Origin: Prevotella sp.
Lineage (GTDB): Bacteria; Bacteroidota; Bacteroidia; Bacteroidales; Bacteroidaceae
NCBI GenBank assembly: GCA_024681875.1
Contig: JAILAA010000138.1
Span: 1 to 55,565, forward strand
Reading direction: 5' to 3'
Length of the DNA stretch: 55,565 bases
This document shows positions 30,857 through 38,886 of this stretch, piece after piece. The translations under genes and the position numbers were made by a program. The first letter of the stretch is position 1. Every line of letters starts with the position of its first letter. The notes beneath the pieces were generated by a model. The model did no database searches, had not been told where the DNA came from, and worked only from the letters and a program-made list of their open reading frames with translations.

Positions 30857-31403
30857 TTCCTATGGTAAAGTTCTCGGGCTTCTTGCCCTTGTAGTCCTTG
30901 AAGTAAAGTTTAATCTCGCGTATGTCGGCCTCGATGTTGCCCGATGGAATGATGGTCTTCGTGCACTGGATGAGCTTCCGCTCATAGTCCAGGCCGTAGA
31001 GCAGGATGGGTATCCCGGCTTTCTGTGCAATATAGTAAAAACCCTTCTTCCATTCTTCCACACGTTTGCGTGTGCCCTCGGGCGTGATACAGACACGGAA
31101 GCGTGCGGCATCTTTTGCCGTCTGCGCCATCGTGTCGGTCATCGACGTGTGCTTTTGTCTGTAGACAGGAATGCCGCCCATACGGCGAAACAGCATACCC
31201 AAAGGCCAGAAGAACCATTCCTTTTTCATCAGGAAATTGCTCTTCATGCCTGTGGCGCCATTATAAAGCACCCCCATGATGAAGTCCCAGTTGCTGGTGT
31301 GGGGTGCCAGGCAGATGATACATTTCTCGGGGCAGTCCTCAGTCACGTCGACGGTCCACCCCATGCGTTTATATAAAAGCCAGTTACAGAATTTCTTCCA
31401 CAT
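30849..31403 (-). CDS. 1-acyl-sn-glycerol-3-phosphate acyltransferase-like (PlsC family)
   Basis: 184 residues. Acyltransferase motif I is LAPHTSNWDFIMG (HxxxxD), motif II-like GIPVYRQKH, and motif III is ITPEGTRKRVEEW. Short for the family but similar small versions exist in Bacteroidetes. Membrane-associated lipid acyl transfer is likely; the acceptor is not certain. Linked to the downstream secreted protein gene by an 8-base overlap and follows the 89-residue gene by 9 bases. Confidence 0.85.
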   Translation of the reverse strand: MWKKFCNWLLYKRMGWTVDVTEDCPEKCIICLAPHTSNWDFIMGVLYNGATGMKSNFLMKKEWFFWPLGMLFRRMGGIPVYRQKHTSMTDTMAQTAKDAARFRVCITPEGTRKRVEEWKKGFYYIAQKAGIPILLYGLDYERKLIQCTKTIIPSGNIEADIREIKLYFKDYKGKKPENFTIGNV

Positions 31404-31412
31404 ATTATATAA

Positions 31413-31682
31413 TTATAACGCATTCACCTGATCCACCAGCTCGCCTATCTGTGCTGAGAACTTCTCGCGCAAGTCCTTGTAGTAGGCTTTTGACGTCATG
31501 CCGGGCTCAGGATGAGAGACGCGGGCCACGAAGTCGCGCTGGGTCTTCAGGATGCTGAAGAGTAGGGCGTCGGCGTTGTCCTTCTGGTTTTCTGCTCCGT
31601 AGAGCGATGCGGCGATACACTCTGCGAAGAGCTCCTCGCAGATGCCGTTAATTGCGTGTTTTAATGTTCTCTTGTTTGCCAT
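31413..31682 (-). CDS. Hypothetical protein, 89 residues
   Basis: Small all-helical soluble protein: TLKHAINGICEELFAECIAA, NADALLFSILKTQRDFVARV, YYKDLREKFSAQIGELVDQV. Looks like a conserved Bacteroidales small protein, family not recognised. First gene of a block running down to ygiQ, behind a consensus promoter. Confidence 0.7.
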   Translation of the reverse strand: MANKRTLKHAINGICEELFAECIAASLYGAENQKDNADALLFSILKTQRDFVARVSHPEPGMTSKAYYKDLREKFSAQIGELVDQVNAL

Positions 31683-31710
31683 GTCCTTTCATTTTTTTAT
31701 TGTTCAAGCG

Positions 31711-31741
31711 CAAAATTACGAAAAGTCGAGAGCAAAACAAA
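31711..31741 (-). promoter_or_regulatory. Promoter of the 89-residue gene
   Basis: Minus-strand TTTG (31741-31738), 19 bases, TAATTTTG (31718-31711). Sits in an AT-rich 340-base gap divergent from hsp20. Confidence 0.8.
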
Positions 31742-31870
31742 AAAAATCTTTTCTTTTTTTGCCAAGACGGAGTAATTTCGCTATCTTGATGGCAAAGTTA
31801 GGAAAAAAAACTGAATTGCCCAATCTTTTTCCGAAAAAAAACAGTGGCGTTTTGTTTTATTTACAAAGCT

Positions 31871-31932
31871 GACATTCTGTCTGCTGTGTCTGACAGTTTG
31901 TCTTATTTGCTATGACTGGCATCTTTGTTGCT
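31871..31932 (+). promoter_or_regulatory. Probable sigma-54 promoter with two upstream palindromes, for hsp20
   Basis: CTGGCATCTTTGTTGCT (31916-31932) has GG and GC exactly 10 bases apart and matches the -24/-12 consensus of RpoN promoters. Upstream lie two copies of GACA-N3-TGTC: GACATTCTGTC (31871-31881) and GACAGTTTGTC (31892-31902), centred 21 bases apart, two helical turns. These would suit an activator. Transcription would start near 31943, giving an 80-base leader. Confidence 0.7.
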
Positions 31933-32022
31933 TTTCTATAGGTGAGCGCCGATGGAAACAGAGGGCTCAGAAAAGAAAACATGTATCACAAATAAAACCC
32001 AAAAAACAAGGAGGACAAAACT

Positions 32023-32448
32023 ATGATGCCAATCATGAGAACAAACAGCTGGATTCCCGCAGTGTTCAACGACATTTTCAACACTGACTTCATGCCGAAG
32101 GTAAGCGCCACAGCACCGGCCATCAACGTGAAGGAGACCGACAAGGCTTACTTTGTAGAACTGGCCGCACCGGGAATGAAGAAGGAGGACTTCAACGTGC
32201 ACATCAACGATGAGGGTAACCTGCTCATCAAGATGGAGAAGAAGGAGGAGCACAAGGACGAGGACAAGAGCGCTCGCTATCTGCGCCGCGAATTCTCCTA
32301 CTCGAAGTTCGAGCAGACGCTGATCCTGCCTGATGATGTACAGAAGGAAGAGATCAAGGCTCGTGTGGAGCACGGCGTACTTACCGTCGAACTGCCCAAG
32401 CAGGTGCAGGAGAAGGTGAAGGTGAGCCGACAGATTGAAATCGGATAG
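32023..32448 (+). CDS. Hsp20/alpha-crystallin small heat-shock protein
   Basis: 141 residues, ATP-independent holdase that keeps unfolding proteins soluble. The alpha-crystallin domain runs from about residue 33: INVKETDKAYFVELAAPGMK, KEDFNVHINDEGNLLIKME, RYLRREFSYSKFEQTLILPD and the family GVLTVELPK near the end; the C-terminal IEI is the usual I-x-I anchor. AAGGAGG (32008-32014) sits 8 bases before the ATG at 32023, stronger than most sites in this window. A second ATG follows directly. Expression is probably sigma-54 dependent (promoter at 31916-31932). A 13-base perfect hairpin follows the gene. Confidence 0.93.
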   Translation: MMPIMRTNSWIPAVFNDIFNTDFMPKVSATAPAINVKETDKAYFVELAAPGMKKEDFNVHINDEGNLLIKMEKKEEHKDEDKSARYLRREFSYSKFEQTLILPDDVQKEEIKARVEHGVLTVELPKQVQEKVKVSRQIEIG

Positions 32449-32491
32449 TCATTAGCGGGGCTGAATAAGCTCCCCAAAAACACAACAAAGT

Positions 32492-32530
32492 TCCCCGTGA
32501 AAATATCTGACTTAGTTATTTTCACGGGGA
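32492..32530 (+). terminator. Hairpin terminator after hsp20
   Basis: TCCCCGTGAAAAT, 13-base loop, ATTTTCACGGGGA, followed by GCTTATTTATTTT. Perfect 13-base arms. AAGCTCCCC at 32468-32476 can alternatively pair with GGGGAGCTT (32526-32534). It serves both hsp20 and the convergent addB-like gene. Confidence 0.8.
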
Positions 32531-32577
32531 GCTTATTTATTTTAATATCTAACTCGGTTATTTACACGGGAGACTTT
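32503..32577. repeat. Imperfect 42-base tandem repeat after hsp20
   Basis: ATATCTGACTTAGTTATTTT with CACGGGGAGCTT (from 32503) recurs 42 bases later as ATATCTAACTCGGTTATTTA with CACGGGAGACTT. The first copy is half of the terminator hairpin. Confidence 0.6.
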
Positions 32578-32583
32578 GTGGCG

Positions 32584-35541
32584 TTAGTAGCAGAGTTGCC
32601 GGTAAGGGCAGTTGCGGCAGCGTTGGCGGTCGTCGGTAGGCTGCAGAGGGATATTGGGATCGAGCATCCGGCTGATGGTGTCTTGCAGCAGCTCGCTGAA
32701 TCGCTCTGCATGGTTGCGGATGTCGCTGATAGGTTCATTTCCAAACTTCAGGATGGGGTCGTAGTCCTTGGCGCCAGTGTGCTGTATGAAAAGCAAGGCT
32801 GGTGAGACGGGCGTGTCAGGGTAATCCTTGGCCGCGATCAGTGAATAGAGCATAGCCTGCAGATAGTAGTCGGAATGGTCTTTCAGGCTCTCCTGACTGA
32901 ACACGGCATCTACGTCGGCAAGCGGCTTGAGGCGGTGGGCGCCTGTTTTGTAGTCAATGACCCGGATATGGTCGCGGCCCGTAGCGTCGGTAACCATATC
33001 CATACGGTCGATGCGGCCGCCGAGGGTAATAGAGGGGAGAGGAGAGGGGGGAGAGGCGAGAGGTGAGAGGTGAGAGAAGAGAGGCGAGAGGTGAGAGGCG
33101 AGGGGCATGCTGACATCGCCCTCTAATGCAAGAATGGTGAAGGGCGTGAGCTGGCGGTCGAGGCTGAGCAGCTGTTGCAGGTAGTGGATAATGACCTGGC
33201 GGTTGATGAGGGCGAGGCCATTGAGGGAGGTACGGAAGTGGGGAGATGCAGGGTAAAGTTCCTTCTGGAAGGCTTCGTCAACGGCACGCTCTATCACGGC
33301 AGGCTCCTTCAGTATGTCGTCGATGTCGCGGGCCACGATATACGGGCTCTTTTCCTTCATGCGGTTGTAGAGCGAGCATGCGGCCTCATGGAAGATATTG
33401 CCAAAGACTCGGTTGTCGATCGTGTCTCCATCGGGGTCGTCCAGCTCTCGCAGGCCGCAGACGTAATAGTAGTGAAACTGCAAGGGACAGCGCAGATAGC
33501 GGTTGATGGCCGTCGGTGTGAGGAGGTAAGAGGTGGAAGGTGTAAGTTGGAGGGTGGAGGGAAACATGTTGGGCACGGGCTGCGGCTCGCGCTTCTGGTG
33601 ACAGATATGCCCTTGCAGCGATAGCTTAGGTATGGGGTAGGGGTATTCTACCATCAGTTGCAGCAGGAAACGGCTCATCTCACCCTTTTGTCCGTCGTTG
33701 GTGCTATTGTTGTAGACAATGGTGATGTCTTCGGCACGCTGCAGCAGGCGGTGGAAATAGTAGCTGTAGATGGCCACTTTGTGCTCGGGCGTGGTGAGAC
33801 CGTAGGCCCGGCGCAGGCTGTAGGGGATGAACGATGTGTCGCTGGTGCCGCGTGGCATGTTGCTCTCCTGCGTTGAAAGGATGAGCAGGTGTTTGAAGTC
33901 GAGGTTGCGCGTCTCCAGCACTCCCATTATCTGCAGCCCCTCTACCGGTTCGCCATGAAAGGGCACAGTGGTGGACTGCACCAGCTGGGTGATGAGACGG
34001 CCCAGGGTGATGATGTCGGTCTGGAGGTCGCCGTTTTGCGTAAGGTTGTGCAGGCGGTTGAGCAATGTAAAGGTGCGGAATAGACTCTCAGTCTTGAAAG
34101 GCTCTCTGTTATTCCCATTGGTCTCATTGGCTTCAGACACACTTGCTGCTACTTTTTTCACTACTTCGAGAAGCCATATCAGCATTTCCTCATTCTGATA
34201 GAGAGGCTGCATAGGACGGAAAAGTAGCGTGGTGAGCGAATCGACAGAGAGCTGTTGTGAGGAGGGGTGAAAGTTACGCTCCTCTGTCAGTTGTTTCAGC
34301 AAGACCGTTGCCTGTGGCGATGCGCCGACAATGTAGGCATGGCGCAGTAGCGTCCTGACCTGTCGGAAGCGGAATGTGTTGCGCTGGCGGTCGAAACCGT
34401 CGCGTCGCAGGGCGATGAGCTGATTGATGAGCGAGGCCGCAGGAGATTGTGCCAAAGGATATCCTGTGGTGATGTTGACATTCTCTACCTCAGGAGGCAG
34501 ACAGTGGATGACGGTTGGCAGCAGGCTCTCGTTGCACATCACGATGGCAGTTTGCCGGTCGTCGTCAATGCGTTTCTTGTTTTCCCTCAGCCATGTGGCG
34601 GCATAGCGTGCCTGGATATTCTCCGTGGAGGCGGAGGCAAAGCGCAGCTGCTTCTTATAAACAAAGTTATGATAGATGCCTTCGTCGCGGATGTCCAGCT
34701 CGTTGGGGAAGTCGGCCAGATACTGGCTGATGAAATGGCCGGCCTCACTCTGCATATAGTAGTCGTCAAAGTCCCAGTAGAAGCGGGCCTTGCCAGCCTT
34801 CTTCATCATTGTAAAGAGTTGTTGCTCCACTTTTAGCAGGACATTGAAGCCGATGAAGAGGAAAGCCCCCTCCTGCCTCCCCCGACTGGGGGAGGTGGCT
34901 GCGCCAGAACCCTCTGCCTCAGAAGCCTCTCCCAGTCGGGGAAGGTTGGAGAGGGCTACTTCTCGATACAGCGCCCCTTCATACGCCAGCCCCTGGGCGG
35001 CAAGGCGGTCGTTGAAGTCATGGTAGATGGCCTTCAGCTTCGACCATAGACGAAGGAAACGCTGGCGCAGTTCGCTGTTGTGGTCATCGGTGAAGTTACT
35101 GAAGAAACGATGCAGCACCTCACGTTGCTCGTCGGTGAGGAAACTGCTGTCGTCCATCTCGTGCAGGTCGGTGATGTTGGCCAGCACCTTGTCGGCATCG
35201 GCCATCTGCTTGTCTATGTCGTCGAAGTCGGCCAGCAACAGCTGCCCCCAGCCGTAGAAATGATCCAGTGTCTCGTCGATGCCCGTCTGCGCCGTAAACG
35301 ACTTGTGCAGCTCGCATACCAGCTTGATAGGGTCGGCTACACGCCGTTTGGAGTATTTGCGGAACAGGTCGCTGATGGTGGTGTAGGCTGGACTCCAGAT
35401 GGGCTTGCCTGCCAGGCGCACCAAGTGCTCGTTGAGGAAAAGCGCAGCACGCTTGTTAGGGAATACAACGGTGAGTTGTGACAGGTCTGTGCCGTACTTA
35501 CTGAGGATGTCCTCGGCCACATATTCCAGGAAGGTCTTCAT
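32584..35541 (-). CDS. AddB-like / PD-(D/E)XK nuclease superfamily protein
   Basis: 985 residues; partner of the AddA-like helicase for processing DNA double-strand ends. The N-terminal inactive helicase-like part begins FLEYVAEDILSKYGTDLSQL, TVVFPNKRAALFLNEHL. The nuclease core is GGRIDRMD and VIDYKTGA near residue 880. Cysteines for an iron-sulfur cluster are in RCPLQFHYYYVCG (about 690) and at the extreme end in CRNCPYRQLCY. Two repeat inserts, 34863-34961 and 33034-33108 (LASHLSPLFSHLSPLASPPS), are in frame, the second directly before the nuclease core. The start overlaps addA-like by 4 bases (ATGA). Confidence 0.85.
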   Translation of the reverse strand: MKTFLEYVAEDILSKYGTDLSQLTVVFPNKRAALFLNEHLVRLAGKPIWSPAYTTISDLFRKYSKRRVADPIKLVCELHKSFTAQTGIDETLDHFYGWGQLLLADFDDIDKQMADADKVLANITDLHEMDDSSFLTDEQREVLHRFFSNFTDDHNSELRQRFLRLWSKLKAIYHDFNDRLAAQGLAYEGALYREVALSNLPRLGEASEAEGSGAATSPSRGRQEGAFLFIGFNVLLKVEQQLFTMMKKAGKARFYWDFDDYYMQSEAGHFISQYLADFPNELDIRDEGIYHNFVYKKQLRFASASTENIQARYAATWLRENKKRIDDDRQTAIVMCNESLLPTVIHCLPPEVENVNITTGYPLAQSPAASLINQLIALRRDGFDRQRNTFRFRQVRTLLRHAYIVGASPQATVLLKQLTEERNFHPSSQQLSVDSLTTLLFRPMQPLYQNEEMLIWLLEVVKKVAASVSEANETNGNNREPFKTESLFRTFTLLNRLHNLTQNGDLQTDIITLGRLITQLVQSTTVPFHGEPVEGLQIMGVLETRNLDFKHLLILSTQESNMPRGTSDTSFIPYSLRRAYGLTTPEHKVAIYSYYFHRLLQRAEDITIVYNNSTNDGQKGEMSRFLLQLMVEYPYPIPKLSLQGHICHQKREPQPVPNMFPSTLQLTPSTSYLLTPTAINRYLRCPLQFHYYYVCGLRELDDPDGDTIDNRVFGNIFHEAACSLYNRMKEKSPYIVARDIDDILKEPAVIERAVDEAFQKELYPASPHFRTSLNGLALINRQVIIHYLQQLLSLDRQLTPFTILALEGDVSMPLASHLSPLFSHLSPLASPPSPLPSITLGGRIDRMDMVTDATGRDHIRVIDYKTGAHRLKPLADVDAVFSQESLKDHSDYYLQAMLYSLIAAKDYPDTPVSPALLFIQHTGAKDYDPILKFGNEPISDIRNHAERFSELLQDTISRMLDPNIPLQPTDDRQRCRNCPYRQLCY
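33034..33108. repeat. GAGAGGTGA array inside addB-like gene
   Basis: Long array of GAGAGG, GCGAGAGGTGA and GAGGTGA units (GAGAGGCGAGAGGTGAGAGG and on). Encodes about 25 residues of Ser/Leu/Pro/His/Ala just before the nuclease strands. Confidence 0.7.
34863..34961. repeat. Paired inverted GC palindrome (variant) inside addB-like gene
   Basis: AAGCCCCCTCCTGCCTCCCC with CGACTGGGGGAGG, spacer, then CTCTCCCAGTCGGGGAAGGT with TGGAGAGGGCT. A variant of the family with CGACTGGG at the centre. Encodes NLPRLGEASEAEG and ATSPSRGRQEG. Confidence 0.75.
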
Positions 35542-38500
35542 ACTTCAATGATTTCGTTTTTGTAGACAAGCCACAGGTATCCTTTCACGTTTTGATGTCC
35601 CATGTTGCGGAGCAGTTCCATATAGCGCAGCACCTGCTCATGGTAGTCGGTGCGGTCGTGACCGAACTTAAAGTCTACGACAATTGTCTGATTACCGTCG
35701 GTCATCACACGGTCAGGGCGACGATTTGCTATTCGGCCGCTTATGGGGTCGATGCTTAGAATGGCGCATTCGTTGTAGAGCTGCCATCGGCCAGGCTCAA
35801 ACCACTCCGCCACGCGAGGACTCTCAACCCGACGGCGTATCAATTGCGTGAGGTGTTGGCGCGTCAGTTCGCCTTCGCCGAAGAGGATGCCGTCCTGTTC
35901 CAACTGCGTGAGTGCATCTTCGATGTCATCGGTGCTGCGGATGGAGGCCAGTACGCTGTGCAGCACGTTGCCCAGCTTGATGTATTCGGCCTGACGACTG
36001 TCCTTTTCGTCGTAGTTGTTGCTAAGGAATTCGCGGCTCTGGTTGCTCTGCTTGAAGCTGGCGCGAGTGGGAAAGACCTCAATGGGAACCTTGACGGGAG
36101 CGGAGGGCTGGAGGAAGGGAGACCCACCCCCACCCCCTCCCTTGTATGGAGGGGAGCAATTACCTTGCAAGCCAGTTTTGTCTGACTCATCAGTGTTTTC
36201 TTTTCTCTCTGTAGAGATAGGCTGGGGCTCTCCAAATTCAAATACCATCATCCCCTTCTCATCCTCCATTCCCGAAATCACGGCTTTGCCAGGTATTTCC
36301 TCCCCTCCCTGCAGGGAGGGGCTGGGGGTGGGTCTGCTTAACTCTTTCTCCACCTCGGGCAGCACCTGTTCGATGAGGGCTGAGCGGGTGTTGGAGGCAG
36401 CCTTGCGCCTGCCATAGACGTGGAGCTCGCTGGTGGCACGGGTGAAGGCCACGTAGAGCAGGTTGAGGTTGTCGACAACGTTCTGTCGGTGTTCCTCCTT
36501 GTATGCATTGTCGTAGATGGTACCCTTCATGCCGCGCTGACTATAGTTGATGGGTGCCAGGGGCAATTGGCTGAAAGGCTCGTCAGTGGGCGTACACCAC
36601 AACACATCGGGCAGTTCCAAGCGCCAGTCGCAAAAGGGGATAAGTACGCAGGGGAACTCGAGCCCTTTCGACTTGTGGATAGAGATGATGCGGATGCCGT
36701 CGTTCTCAGGGCTTTGGATGGTCTTTCCGCAGAGGTCCTCGTCCCATGCGCTAAGGAAAGCGTCGATGTCTGAGCCGCGGTCGGAGGTAAAAGCCGTCAA
36801 ATAGTCGTAGAAAGCACAGAGGTAGGCGCTCTGCTGCTCCATACGGTCTGCGTGGAGGATGGAGTAGAGCGCCTCTGCCTGTTCGTATAAGGGGAGAGAG
36901 TTGAGGGTTGAGAGTTCTTCGACGAGCGAAGCGCCAGAGCCGAGCGGAGAGTTGAGAGGTGTTTGTTCTTTGACGAGCGGAGAGTTGAGAGATGTTTCCT
37001 CACCTCTGACCTCACTCCTCTCACCCCTCAGAAAAGCTTGAGCGATGGTGTCGTCGGGATGGGCCAGCAAGCGTAGCCCCTGTACGATGGTCATTACTGC
37101 CGTAGAGGCGTCGAGGCGGAAGGCCTCGTCGCTTACTACCTTTACATCAGGCAGTTGCTCCATCAAATAATGTGCAATGAGGGGGATGTAGCTGTTGGCC
37201 CGCACCAGTATGGCGATGTCCTTTGGTTTCCATCCTTGTCCCAGTAAGTCTGAAACCTGTTGGCTCAGCATCTCCAAGGTCGTCTGCTCATAGCCATCAG
37301 CAGGCAGCAGTGTGATTTTTACGTGGCCGTTAATCTTTGTTTTCTTGTGTGTTTTCTGCTCCACATCGTCGTAGGCCGTCACCTCCTCCATTTTGGCTGC
37401 CTGCTTGAAGAAGGCGTTGTTGAAGAAGATGACGTGCGCATCGGAACGGAAATTGGTGTCCAGCGGCTCCTCGTGCACCATGTCCTTGGTATTGGGAAAC
37501 TGCTCCTTGATGCCAGCCAAGAGCCGCCAGTCGCCGCTGCGCCATCGGTAGATACTCTGCTTCACATCGCCCACGATGAGGTTTTCGGAGCCTTTCCTGC
37601 TCATCGTATCCTGCAACAGTACCTTGAAGTTCTGCCACTGTACGGTGCTGGTGTCCTGAAACTCATCAATCATGATGTGCTCCAGCTGCGTGCCTATCTT
37701 CTCGAAGATGAAGGGCGTGTCGCTGCCGTCTATCAGCTCGTGCAGCAGCTGTTGTGTGTCGCTCAGCAGGAAGCGGTTCTGCTCTTCATTCAGCTGGCGC
37801 ACTTTCTTTTCAATGCTGCCCAAGAGGCGTAGCTGCGAGAGGTGTGCCAGCGTGAGGTCAGCGCTTTTGTAGAGCTTCCACTGGCGGGGCTGCTCCTCCA
37901 CAGCTGTGCGCAGCAGGGGCTCGAAGGTTGTTGATGCCAGATGGTGAATGAGCTCGTACCTGTCATGTTTTTTCTTGCACCAAGCATCGGGATTTCCCAC
38001 GCAGTCGGTGACGCGCTTTGTCAGCACCGATTCGTCGAAGACACCGTTGCTCAATTTCTGGAAGAAACTGTAGATGCCCGTCTTGCCGTAACTGAAGTCA
38101 TCGACGCCAAGGTGCTCGTCCTCCACAACGCGGAAAAACTCGTCAGCAATTTGCTTCATGCGCTGCAGGGCCTGCTGCCGTATTTTCCGCAGCAGTTGCT
38201 GGTAATGCTCAAAGAAGTCTTTCTGGCTCATCAGCTGGCGCAGCTCCTCGCCGTGACTCTTGTAGTAGTCGCGGAAGATGGTGCGCCCAAACTTCTTGAT
38301 TTGTCCTATGACGTTCCACGAGCGGTCGTCGCTGATGTTGTCTATGATGTACTTCATCAGCCACTGCAGCAGCAGGTCGGAGGCCGACAGCGAGTCGATA
38401 AGCTGGTCTACGGCGGCTTCCTCCACCTGTACGTCATTCAGCTCTACGCGCAGGTTTGCCGTCAGATTCAACTCGCGTGCCAGATTACGCATCACGCTTT

Positions 38501-38864
38501 GGAAGAATGAGTCGATGGTCTCCACACGGAAATAGCTGTAGTTGTGCAGCAGCAGGTGTAGGGCCTGCCCGGCGCGCTCGGCAATCTGAGGCTCTGACAG
38601 CGCACCTCCGAGCGCTTCGTGCACCTTCTCCAAGTAATCCTTTGAGTCGGGATGATTGCGCCAGATGCCGTAGAGGTGGGTCAGTATGCGCATTTTCATC
38701 TCTTCCGTCGCCTTGTTGGTGAAGGTCACGGCCAGAATCTGTCTGTAGCTTTGCGGGTTGCGTACCAGCAGCTTGATGTATTCCACAGCCAGTGTAAACG
38801 TTTTGCCGCTTCCTGCGCTGGCCTTGTATACGGTGAGAGGGTAGGGCCGTAATTGATTATTCAT
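35538..38864 (-). CDS. AddA-like UvrD-type helicase/exonuclease
   Basis: 1108 residues. Unwinds and degrades double-strand DNA ends during recombinational repair. Walker A KASAGSGKTFTLA (about 13-25), TNKATEEMKMR (motif Ia), IDEFQDTSTVQWQNF (motif II), LIVGDVKQSIYRWRSGD (motif III), SIHKSKGLEFPCVLIPF (motif V) and LLYVAFTRATSELHVYG (motif VI). The C-terminal nuclease shows NRRPDRVMTD and VVDFKFGHD. Two in-frame inserts are repeat derived: 36120-36336 (TPSPSLQGGEEI and CSPPYKGGGGGGS) and 36888-37030 (RGERSEVRGEETSLNSPL). Both are in the linker or helicase loops. ATGA overlap with addB-like. Confidence 0.9.
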   Translation of the reverse strand: MNNQLRPYPLTVYKASAGSGKTFTLAVEYIKLLVRNPQSYRQILAVTFTNKATEEMKMRILTHLYGIWRNHPDSKDYLEKVHEALGGALSEPQIAERAGQALHLLLHNYSYFRVETIDSFFQSVMRNLARELNLTANLRVELNDVQVEEAAVDQLIDSLSASDLLLQWLMKYIIDNISDDRSWNVIGQIKKFGRTIFRDYYKSHGEELRQLMSQKDFFEHYQQLLRKIRQQALQRMKQIADEFFRVVEDEHLGVDDFSYGKTGIYSFFQKLSNGVFDESVLTKRVTDCVGNPDAWCKKKHDRYELIHHLASTTFEPLLRTAVEEQPRQWKLYKSADLTLAHLSQLRLLGSIEKKVRQLNEEQNRFLLSDTQQLLHELIDGSDTPFIFEKIGTQLEHIMIDEFQDTSTVQWQNFKVLLQDTMSRKGSENLIVGDVKQSIYRWRSGDWRLLAGIKEQFPNTKDMVHEEPLDTNFRSDAHVIFFNNAFFKQAAKMEEVTAYDDVEQKTHKKTKINGHVKITLLPADGYEQTTLEMLSQQVSDLLGQGWKPKDIAILVRANSYIPLIAHYLMEQLPDVKVVSDEAFRLDASTAVMTIVQGLRLLAHPDDTIAQAFLRGERSEVRGEETSLNSPLVKEQTPLNSPLGSGASLVEELSTLNSLPLYEQAEALYSILHADRMEQQSAYLCAFYDYLTAFTSDRGSDIDAFLSAWDEDLCGKTIQSPENDGIRIISIHKSKGLEFPCVLIPFCDWRLELPDVLWCTPTDEPFSQLPLAPINYSQRGMKGTIYDNAYKEEHRQNVVDNLNLLYVAFTRATSELHVYGRRKAASNTRSALIEQVLPEVEKELSRPTPSPSLQGGEEIPGKAVISGMEDEKGMMVFEFGEPQPISTERKENTDESDKTGLQGNCSPPYKGGGGGGSPFLQPSAPVKVPIEVFPTRASFKQSNQSREFLSNNYDEKDSRQAEYIKLGNVLHSVLASIRSTDDIEDALTQLEQDGILFGEGELTRQHLTQLIRRRVESPRVAEWFEPGRWQLYNECAILSIDPISGRIANRRPDRVMTDGNQTIVVDFKFGHDRTDYHEQVLRYMELLRNMGHQNVKGYLWLVYKNEIIEV
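36120..36336. repeat. Paired inverted GC palindrome element inside addA-like gene
   Basis: GACCCACCCCCACCCCCTCC with CTTGTATGGAGGGGAG, spacer of about 125 bases, then CTCCCCTCCCTGCAGGGAGG with GGCTGGGGGTGGGTCT. Longest spacer of the pairs seen here. Confidence 0.85.
36888..37030. repeat. Array of GAGAGTTGA / TCACCTC units inside addA-like gene
   Basis: GAGAGAGTTGAGGGTTGAGA, GCGGAGAGTTGAGAGGTG, GACGAGCGGAGAGTTGAGAG and ACCTCTGACCTCACTCCTCT followed by CACCCCTC. Two near-identical TTCTTTGACGAGCG-type units occur. Encodes a Ser/Leu/Asn-rich loop in the helicase. Confidence 0.6.
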
Positions 38865-38886
38865 AACTCATTGTTCATCATTATTC

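Noticed and set aside
31920..31927. CATCTTTG as an ordinary -7 box for hsp20
   Set aside because: It lacks the leading TA and has no -33 partner at the right distance; the overlapping sigma-54 match is far better.
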